Source: an uncultured Fretibacterium sp.
GTDB lineage: Bacteria; Synergistota; Synergistia; Synergistales; Aminobacteriaceae
Assembly: GCA_937892105.1 (NCBI GenBank)
Contig: CALAUZ010000284.1
Location: forward strand, 1 to 5,273
DNA: 5,273 nucleotides
Direction: 5' to 3'
The translations under genes were made by a program, and so were the position numbers. Shown piece after piece: positions 1-5,273 of the stretch. The notes beneath the pieces are model-generated. The model was given only the letters and a program-made list of their open reading frames with translations, was not told the origin of the DNA and ran no database searches. The stretch's first letter is position 1, and every line of letters begins with the position of its first letter.

Positions 1-1
1 G

Positions 2-2998
2 AAAATCATGATGGACAACCTCAACACCGAAGTAGCCGGGCAGTATATATTCGGCGGGACAGACACAAGCACTCAGCCTTTTGTAGAGATGCCGGACGGA
101 AGCATACAGTATCAGGGCACAGATGAACGCATAAAGTACGCTGTAAGTGAGAGCCTGCTGGGAGATGTATCATTTGCGGGGAGTGATATAGTTCCGGAGA
201 ACGAGAACTCATACTTCATCTGTTCGCATTATGTTCCGCTTGACTGGGAATGGACTGGCAGAGAGGAGAAAGTGCAGATTACTGTTGGGAACAGGACGCT
301 TTCCGTGTTCATACCTGAAGACTGGCAGGACTCCGACTACAACAAGACCAATAAATACAGCGATGACGAAACAAAACTCATAAACTATTCAGACCGCAAC
401 GGCTACAGAGATCCCAATGAAGTTAAAGGAATAAGCCTCGAAGAACTAGCTTCCATAGTGAACAGTTCGCTGGAAGAACAAGGGGCTGATATGCTTGTTC
501 ATGCGTACATCGAGAAGGATTACGAGATCGGAAGGCAGCAGCTTATTCTCAAATCCAACACCGGCGAGAAGGTTGGCATAACCGGCTGGCCTGACACCGA
601 CTACATGCCTATGGAGGCTACAGTAACAACCCTCGACATGAGCGATCCTACAGAGTGGAGGCCTTCTGGAACTGAGACATCATCATTCACGTTAATGATA
701 GGCAATGACCCCAACAATAAAGCAACGATAAATATTACGGACACTGATACTGTTACGACTATTGCAGACAAGATTAACTCTGTGAACGGTATATTTGCCA
801 GAACATCGGCTGACGGAAAAAGCATAGTTATATCCGCAGAACGTATCGGAGACCTTCCCGAAGACAGGCTCAGGATTGATGAAGCAAAAGAAGCACTGCA
901 TTACCCATCATTGACGATAACGGCAGAAGGTAACGCGAAGAAGATATTTGACCTTCCCACAGACAGCACAGGCAATTACACCAGCGATACTTTGACGGCT
1001 AAGAGCGAAACCCGCAAAATCGACCAGAGCCATATGGACGTTTTCGATGTTCTTGGCATGGAGACGGCCATGAAGTCAAGAGAGTTTGGCATGAATGATG
1101 TGCTGACGGTGAAGAATGGAGAGCAGCTTCACTGGCGAATGATAAGCGGCGGAAGAACGGCTGACATCAAGCTCAACTCTGGAACATATACTCTTGAGGA
1201 CATAGCGTCAAGGCTCAAGAATGCTGGCGCAGGGTGGGTTGAGGTTACTCTCAGCGAGGACGTTAAGGACGACTCCGGCACTGGAACCCTCGACAATGAG
1301 GAGAAGACACAGAGGCTTGTCATGCGGGGTTACAATGGCGAACAAGTAATATTCCTCGACATGAACGGCAACAATTACGCCGACAAGCTAGGAATGTCAA
1401 CAGCCCTCCGTACTGACGCTTACACAGACACAGTTAATGGTACAGGCACTAAATGCGTAAATTTCCCTTCAGCTCCCTGCGTTGATGACAATGTTGGAAT
1501 ACAGATGAGGGTCCAGATGAATTGCGGAATGAGCTATGACGTTAATATCAAGAAAGCCGATGTAGTTGACAAGAACACAGGTTTCGTTGACAGGGCGTTG
1601 GTAATGCAGGAGATAGTAGACCAGGTGAACGACTTAGAGGGATATGATGTCATGGGTTTTGCCCAGCATGTTGACGAGAATGGAACGGATATACCCGGCT
1701 CATGTTCGATATACTTCCTTTCTGGCGAGGCATTTACGGTTGTGGATTTGCCATTCACTGACCCTGAGTGGGACGACTATTCGGGCGGTCTTGCGGCTCA
1801 GATGGGCATTCACGGCGGTGTAACGTCAAACCTGAAGCAGACGGAAGTACCCATGAAGGACAATGCAACGTTTGGAGCAGCCTACACTGACGCAGGAAAC
1901 ACATTCAGGCCGGGAACTATACGCTTCTCGAACCTTGCGCACAGCGTTGAAATAGACGTGAGCGAGGAGGATACTGTGAAAGACGTTATGGACAGGCTCA
2001 GAACTCAGGCAGGGGAATGGCTGTACGTCAACTATTACGATGAACACATGGGTCAGGACGCGACACGAAATACAGGGGATTATCCTTTGCTTTCCATTTC
2101 ATCGGTTGATGGTTCTGCTGTGAATATACTTGACGTTAAGGGACATATTGCAGAAGATGCATTGGGGCTGTCAACGAGTGTTCAAGGGAGGCTCAACGAA
2201 GATGGTACAAGAAACGGCATAGAGGCTTTCGAGTGGGACATAGAGAACCAGTCATTCCCTGCTGATACTCTGAGCATTACCGTAGCAGGATACACTCACA
2301 CCATAGACCTTACGGCATTAAGGGACGTTACGGCGGACAACAAGATAAAGGCTGAAGATGTCGTGAAGTTTGTCAATGCGAGAATGCAGGATTATGACGT
2401 TCAGGCTGAAGTCAACAAGGATAACGAGTTAATGCTGTGGTCGCCTAGAGGATACTCGGTCAGTATTGCATTCCAGAATAAAGACGGGACGGACAAGACA
2501 GCGGATTTTCTGGGAACAGGGACATCATCGAGAAGCTGCTACAGGGGCGGCTATAACCTTGAGGGTTCGGCAACTACGCGCGGAATTGACACGACTGACA
2601 TGTACAGTTCAGGGATACACGCACAGAACGCAACAATCAGGAGCGGTGCGAACACCATGAAGCAGAATGGCTTTGGTGTAATCAATGACGCAATAGCCGC
2701 GATTGAGGCAGGAAACAGGGACGACCTTGCGGACAAGATGCTCCCGAGAATAGATGACTTCATCAGCAATATTCTGTCAGTCATGGCGGAAGATGGAGCG
2801 TTGCAGGCGCGTTACAGCTACAACAACGAGCGTCTTGTTACGGAGAGTGCGATAATGGACGAGCAATACGATGACCTGGTGAAGATTGACCCTGCGGACG
2901 CAATCTCACAGCTTATGATTGCGGATTACATGTATCAGGCTAACCTTGCCATGATTGCGAGGATAATACAGCCCAGCCTTCTCGATTTTCTGAATTAA
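2..2998 (+). CDS. flgL: Flagellar hook-filament junction protein FlgL (HAP3), oversized, 5' partial
   Basis: FlgL is exported by the flagellar type III apparatus and forms the ring joining the hook (through FlgK) to the filament. The frame is open to the window edge. The ATGs at 8 and 11 are internal, because the sequence after them (MMDNLNTEVAG, then QYIFGGTDTSTQPF) matches the end of the N-terminal helical domain of FlgL, which normally lies about 120-150 residues into the protein. Residue numbers here count from the ATG at 8. Residues about 885-996 are the C-terminal helical domain, with an INDAIAAIEAG helix, repeated acidic and hydrophobic heptads, and a final YMYQANLAMIARI helix like the flagellin/FlgL C-terminus. 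Between them lie about 860 residues with six diverged units starting near 89, 227, 365, 497, 636 and 753. Each has beta strands (xIxVxG), a helix such as TVTTIADKINS or TVKDVMDRLR, and often a closing A..LGxST motif, like flagellin hook IN motifs. Typical FlgL is about 300 residues. The stop is TAA at 2996-2998 and a terminator follows directly. The FlgL assignment is firm; an unusual flagellin paralogue is the main alternative. Confidence 0.87.
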   Translation, partial: KIMMDNLNTEVAGQYIFGGTDTSTQPFVEMPDGSIQYQGTDERIKYAVSESLLGDVSFAGSDIVPENENSYFICSHYVPLDWEWTGREEKVQITVGNRTLSVFIPEDWQDSDYNKTNKYSDDETKLINYSDRNGYRDPNEVKGISLEELASIVNSSLEEQGADMLVHAYIEKDYEIGRQQLILKSNTGEKVGITGWPDTDYMPMEATVTTLDMSDPTEWRPSGTETSSFTLMIGNDPNNKATINITDTDTVTTIADKINSVNGIFARTSADGKSIVISAERIGDLPEDRLRIDEAKEALHYPSLTITAEGNAKKIFDLPTDSTGNYTSDTLTAKSETRKIDQSHMDVFDVLGMETAMKSREFGMNDVLTVKNGEQLHWRMISGGRTADIKLNSGTYTLEDIASRLKNAGAGWVEVTLSEDVKDDSGTGTLDNEEKTQRLVMRGYNGEQVIFLDMNGNNYADKLGMSTALRTDAYTDTVNGTGTKCVNFPSAPCVDDNVGIQMRVQMNCGMSYDVNIKKADVVDKNTGFVDRALVMQEIVDQVNDLEGYDVMGFAQHVDENGTDIPGSCSIYFLSGEAFTVVDLPFTDPEWDDYSGGLAAQMGIHGGVTSNLKQTEVPMKDNATFGAAYTDAGNTFRPGTIRFSNLAHSVEIDVSEEDTVKDVMDRLRTQAGEWLYVNYYDEHMGQDATRNTGDYPLLSISSVDGSAVNILDVKGHIAEDALGLSTSVQGRLNEDGTRNGIEAFEWDIENQSFPADTLSITVAGYTHTIDLTALRDVTADNKIKAEDVVKFVNARMQDYDVQAEVNKDNELMLWSPRGYSVSIAFQNKDGTDKTADFLGTGTSSRSCYRGGYNLEGSATTRGIDTTDMYSSGIHAQNATIRSGANTMKQNGFGVINDAIAAIEAGNRDDLADKMLPRIDDFISNILSVMAEDGALQARYSYNNERLVTESAIMDEQYDDLVKIDPADAISQLMIADYMYQANLAMIARIIQPSLLDFLN

Positions 2999-3019
2999 GG
3001 GATAAAGTGAAGAATTTTG

Positions 3020-3061
3020 GCGGTCAGCGGGGATAAATATTTCTCACTGGCCGCTGTTTTT
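3020..3061 (+). terminator. Rho-independent terminator of flgL
   Basis: The arm GCGGTCAG (3020-3027) pairs with CTGGCCGC (3047-3054), giving 8 pairs of which one is a T-G wobble. Weak extra pairing inside (GGGGA with TTCTC) leaves an AT-rich loop. A run of five T follows at 3057-3061. The hairpin starts 21 bases after the flgL stop codon, which suits it as the end of the flgL transcript, so flgL is probably the last gene of its operon. Confidence 0.72.
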
Positions 3062-3118
3062 GTGCCTGGCATTTCCTTATTAATGCGAGGGGTATTTTCT
3101 TCATTGCCGGGCAAAAAC
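3056..3118. repeat. Inverted repeat overlapping the flgL terminator tail
   Basis: GTTTTT (3056-3061) plus GCCTGGCA (3064-3071) can pair with TGCCGGGC (3105-3112) plus AAAAAC (3113-3118). This gives about 14 pairs with a two-base bulge and a 33-base loop. One pair is T-G in plus-strand RNA but C-A in minus-strand RNA, so the plus-strand transcript folds better. It has no T-tract of its own on the plus strand. The left arm uses the T-run of the preceding terminator. It may simply protect the 3' end of read-through RNA; no function is established. Confidence 0.45.
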
Positions 3119-3162
3119 TCCTCCTCCTTTCAAAATCTGCCGCAGCTGTTTGTCGAGATTGC

Positions 3163-3207
3163 ATAATAAAAATCAGGGCGGCTCATTACATAAAAGCCTG
3201 ACCCTGA
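3163..3207 (-). terminator. Rho-independent terminator on the minus strand (flagellin or small RNA)
   Basis: Read on the minus strand, TCAGGG (5' arm, from 3207) pairs with CCCTGA (3' arm, ending at 3173), giving a 6-pair outer stem. A small asymmetric bulge separates this from an inner AGGC-side stem (plus-strand GGCT 3180-3183 with AGCC 3195-3198) and an AT-rich loop. The 3' arm is followed by TTTTTATTAT, the plus-strand A-run ending at 3172. The orientation fits the flagellin gene, whose stop lies about 150 bases upstream. That is a long distance, which leaves room for a separate short transcript ending here. Confidence 0.75.
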
Positions 3208-3285
3208 CAGTTATATGCGTATAGATTTAGGGTTTGGGCTTCTTAGTTCCCCGTCAGCATGATGGCCGAACAGGAGAGCCTGTGT
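3163..3285 (-). ncRNA. Candidate small RNA or flagellin 3' UTR segment
   Basis: If the promoter-like sequence at 3291-3319 is real, transcription would start near 3285 and stop at the minus-strand terminator, giving an RNA of about 120 nt. Its 5' end would be a small hairpin, ACAGG-CTCT-CCTGT (3283 to 3270). The terminator hairpin forms the 3' end. The segment has no useful reading frame: an internal ATG near 3251 stops after five codons. I compared it with what I remember of 6S RNA, SRP RNA, tmRNA and common riboswitch cores and found no match. The simpler alternative is that this is the 3' UTR of the flagellin mRNA. Confidence 0.3.
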
Positions 3286-3290
3286 GTGAA

Positions 3291-3319
3291 AATATAACAC
3301 ATATTTAATTATGACGCAA
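3291..3319 (-). promoter_or_regulatory. Sigma-70-like promoter candidate downstream of the flagellin stop
   Basis: On the minus strand, TTGCGT (3319-3314) is followed after exactly 17 bases by TATATT (3296-3291). A TGT just before the latter gives an extended -10 (TGn). The -35 box matches consensus at only its first three bases. The surrounding sequence is AT-rich, so a chance match is quite possible. It lies between the flagellin stop codon and its presumed terminator, so it can only drive a short transcript. Confidence 0.33.
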
Positions 3320-3359
3320 AACTTTTACATCACAACACGCCAAAATATTTCATCATTAA

Positions 3360-5273
3360 TCAATCTCTTATCAATGATAGAACATTCTCTGGCTGCTGGT
3401 TGGCCTGAGCAAAAACACTAGTTTGTGCATTGAGCATAATCTGAAGTTTCGTAAAGTCTGCCGCCGCTTTAGCTTCATCAGCATCACGTATTCTGCTTTC
3501 TGAGCTTGTTACATTCTCATGCATTACCGATATTACTGACGCGCTGTGTTCAAGCCTGTTAATCAGCACACCGACTTTTGCGTTCTGTGATGAAACTTTA
3601 TCGAGTGCCGTATCAATAACGCCTATAGCTTCTGCAGCTCTCTCTCGGCTCACAACATCAACTTTCTTCAGGTTCAGGCTATCCGATGAAATTTCTCCAA
3701 TACCGAAGTCTATCACTTCCCCTTCATTAATGCCTGCCTGAAGACGGACTGAATTGTCCTTCAAGTGTACAGTTGTTGTTGCGTTTTGAGCTGAGAACAT
3801 AAATTTTTTGGCGGTGTCGTTCCAGTCGGCATGTATTCCCGCCATCGCGTCAAATACAATATCCGCGTCAGGACTGATTGCTCCTATTAAGTGATTGCCC
3901 GTAGTCTTGATGTTTAGCGCAACATTACTGTTATTATGCGAATTGGTTATGTTTATCTCAAACTCGCTTTCTGTCGCTTCCTGAATTGTATTCACTCCAA
4001 GACTGTTCAGCAGTTCTTCTGCCCCTGAGAACCTGAGTCTGCCTTCACTTCCTGCTATTGCCGAACGTATCACTATGCTTCCTGCAACCGACTCTGAAGT
4101 GTTTTCGGCCGCGTTATCCTCCGTAACGAGAGAGGCAAAATGATTACCGCTGCCGTCCGTAAGATATTTTGACTGGCCAAGTTCTTCAGATATTGCGCTG
4201 TTGAGTTTCTGGACAACATCATTCAGTGTGTCATTGCCGTAGAACATAATGCTTGCAGTCTGGCCGTCTCCCTGAATAATGGTGAGTTTCTGGGGAACAT
4301 CAAGAAGGAATTTTCCGCCCTCATCGTAGAAATTGGCAAGCTCACTAAGCATGAAATTACCTGTTGCCATACTTCCTGCGGCAACAGATTCTTCAATGTA
4401 GCCGGAGTCGATGAGGACCTCGTTGCTTATTGTCGTGAAAGCAACATTGTCGCCAGTGTCGGCACTGCTTAACCCGATAGAGGCAGCTCTGATGAAGCCG
4501 TTTTCGTACAGCCCCTCCTGTATGGAGATGTTTGTTATGCCGGTTGCCTCACCATTTGCATCAGTAGATTGTGTTGGTGCGTTGTTTCCTCCTCCGATTG
4601 CGGCCGCATTGCCAGTAGTGCCTGCTGTTGCCGTGATATATCCGCCGGTGATACTGATGGTGTTCCCAGGTGCTTGAAGTCCGCCGCCGATACCTGCTCC
4701 GTTTGAGCCTCCTTCAGCAGTGATTTCACCGCCGCTTATGGTGATAGTTCCTTTACCGGTTCTTGCAGAATCACCAACGCTGACAGTGCCATCTCTTTCG
4801 CTTCCACTTCCACTGCCGATGCCCGAACCGCTAGGACCTCCTTTAGCCTTGATAGTACCTCCTGTTATAGTGATACTTCCCGCATTTGCGTACCTTCCGC
4901 TTCCGATACCTGCTGCTTCGTTGCCGCCTGAAGCCTCAATGTAGCCTCCGCTTATGGTTATATTTTCACCCGCTGCTTTAGATCCGCTTCCAATGCCTGC
5001 ACCAGCCTGTCCTGTGTTGAGGGCTTTGATCGTGCCTCCACTGATGTTGATTTCACCGCCCATTCCGGCTGAGCCGCCGCCTATTCCTGCTCCCCAGCTG
5101 GGGCTTGTTGCTGTAATATCTCCGCCAGTTATATTGATAGTACCGTTCACCATATACCTTCCGCTTCCGATACCTGCCCCATAATTTCCGCCGGTAGCTT
5201 CGACAGTCCCGCCGTTGATGTTGATAGTTCCACCATTGTAAGTGATAGTTCCATCAGCAGATCCTGGCTCTCT
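3360..5273 (-). CDS. fliC: Large flagellin with beta-helix repeats in the variable region, 5' partial
   Basis: Flagellin is the filament subunit, exported through the flagellar channel and polymerised outside the cell. The frame is open to the window edge, giving 637 visible residues (numbered from the edge). The ATG at 5153 is internal: the repeat pattern continues upstream of it (GTININGGTVEA, then GAGIGSGRYM), and no ribosome site precedes it. Residues about 5-235 are tandem GAGIGxG / IxIxGGxIxA repeats, a likely right-handed beta-helix. They end in a degenerate unit near 247-260. Residues about 328-360 (LTIIQGDGQTASIMF, then TLNDVVQKLNSAI) resemble the flagellin IN motif. LQAGINEGEVIDFGI near 512 is the conserved lead-in to the C-terminal domain. 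Residues about 540-637 are canonical flagellin D1/D0: INRLEHSASV, ESRIRDADEAK, and an ending of PENVLSLIRD. The conserved N-terminal domain must lie outside the window, implying a full protein well above 750 residues. The stop is TGA at 3360-3362. Flagellin identity is strong; which paralogue it is cannot be told. Confidence 0.88.
   Translation of the reverse strand, partial: REPGSADGTITYNGGTININGGTVEATGGNYGAGIGSGRYMVNGTINITGGDITATSPSWGAGIGGGSAGMGGEINISGGTIKALNTGQAGAGIGSGSKAAGENITISGGYIEASGGNEAAGIGSGRYANAGSITITGGTIKAKGGPSGSGIGSGSGSERDGTVSVGDSARTGKGTITISGGEITAEGGSNGAGIGGGLQAPGNTISITGGYITATAGTTGNAAAIGGGNNAPTQSTDANGEATGITNISIQEGLYENGFIRAASIGLSSADTGDNVAFTTISNEVLIDSGYIEESVAAGSMATGNFMLSELANFYDEGGKFLLDVPQKLTIIQGDGQTASIMFYGNDTLNDVVQKLNSAISEELGQSKYLTDGSGNHFASLVTEDNAAENTSESVAGSIVIRSAIAGSEGRLRFSGAEELLNSLGVNTIQEATESEFEINITNSHNNSNVALNIKTTGNHLIGAISPDADIVFDAMAGIHADWNDTAKKFMFSAQNATTTVHLKDNSVRLQAGINEGEVIDFGIGEISSDSLNLKKVDVVSRERAAEAIGVIDTALDKVSSQNAKVGVLINRLEHSASVISVMHENVTSSESRIRDADEAKAAADFTKLQIMLNAQTSVFAQANQQPENVLSLIRD
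4570..5273 (-). repeat. Tandem repeats of about 87-90 bp encoding the flagellin beta-helix
   Basis: At least seven units encode the pattern GTIxIxGGxIxAxxG...GAGIGxG. Successive cores are GTININGGTVEA, GTINITGGDITA, GEINISGGTIKA, NITISGGYIEA, SITITGGTIKA, GTITISGGEITA and TISITGGYITA. Most units are 29-30 residues. The fifth carries an extra insert (GTVSVGDSARTGK) and the last visible one has a longer Thr/Asn-rich tail. The units are diverged at DNA level but keep near-identical blocks: the same 23 bases occur at 4891-4913 and 5155-5177, encoding the AGIGSGRY step. The array continues beyond 5273, so its total copy number is unknown. Confidence 0.85.

Larger units (their letters stand above)
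2999..3359. other. Convergent intergenic region between flgL and the flagellin gene
   Basis: This 361-base stretch separates two genes that are transcribed towards each other. It contains two oppositely directed rho-independent terminators, an extended inverted repeat and a promoter-like sequence, all listed separately. The part nearest the flagellin stop (about 3284-3359) is clearly AT-rich. I see no tRNA, no known riboswitch core and no convincing protein-coding gene. A 26-codon minus-strand frame is discussed under findings. Confidence 0.85.

Noticed and set aside
8..13. ATG codons at 8 and 11 as the start of flgL
   Set aside because: The following YIFGG block normally lies well inside FlgL, so the N-terminal helical domain must be upstream of the window. 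No ribosome site can be judged from the seven bases available.
3008..3037. Short GTG frame of nine codons after a purine-rich AAGGGATAAA just downstream of flgL
   Set aside because: It ends inside the flgL terminator hairpin, and nine codons starting in a terminator leader are expected by chance.
3208..3285. Possible 6S RNA or riboswitch in the minus-strand segment after the flagellin stop
   Set aside because: No long open-complex-like hairpin and no known riboswitch core could be recognised. It is kept only as an unassigned small-RNA candidate.
5151..5153. ATG at 5153 as the start of the minus-strand gene
   Set aside because: The same frame continues upstream to the window edge with the same repeat pattern, no Shine-Dalgarno sequence precedes the ATG, and a flagellin needs an N-terminal helical domain not present after it.
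4411..5184. Three plus-strand open frames rich in PPIP/LPLPIPAP that look like proline-rich proteins
   Set aside because: They are the antisense reading of the GGxI/GAGIG repeats, where glycine codons reverse to proline or alanine. They lie entirely inside the flagellin gene with no ribosome sites or known domains.
4570..5273. Regular repeats considered as a CRISPR array
   Set aside because: The repeats lie inside a continuous coding frame, diverge in sequence, have no unique spacers of constant length, and have a period explained by the protein repeat.

Overview
The window covers the 3' parts of two large flagellar structural genes that converge on a 361-base intergenic region. Both genes run off the window, so neither true start codon is visible. 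The organism is a flagellated bacterium of intermediate GC content. Two oversized flagellar filament proteins and repeats typical of gut or rumen anaerobe surface proteins would fit Synergistota or a clostridial or Negativicutes-type anaerobe. That is a guess, because no taxonomic marker gene is present.

Positions 2-2998 (+) hold most of a hook-filament junction protein (FlgL, HAP3). The conserved block GQYIFGGTDTSTQPF near the visible start and a C-terminal helical tail frame an insert of about 860 residues. The insert reads as about six diverged copies of one beta/alpha unit resembling the flagellin hook IN motif. The usual FlgL is about 300 residues.

Positions 2999-3359 are non-coding. 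They hold a rho-independent terminator for flgL (3020-3061, +), a larger inverted repeat overlapping its T-tract, and a rho-independent terminator facing the other way (3163-3207, -). Between the minus-strand terminator and the flagellin stop codon is a promoter-like sequence (3291-3319, -). It could make a small RNA of about 120 nt ending at that terminator, or the whole stretch may be just the flagellin 3' UTR.

Positions 3360-5273 (-) hold the C-terminal 637 residues of a large flagellin. From N to C the visible part contains at least seven tandem repeats of about 29-30 residues (GAGIGxG followed by GxIxIxGGxIxA, a predicted right-handed beta-helix), a flagellin IN-like domain, and a canonical flagellin C-terminal D1/D0 helix domain. 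The repeats continue past the window edge.

Functionally, FlgL forms the adaptor ring between hook and filament, and flagellin polymerises on it to form the filament. The notable point is a flagellin whose variable, surface-exposed region carries an adhesin-like beta-helix, next to a junction protein whose variable region is also greatly expanded.
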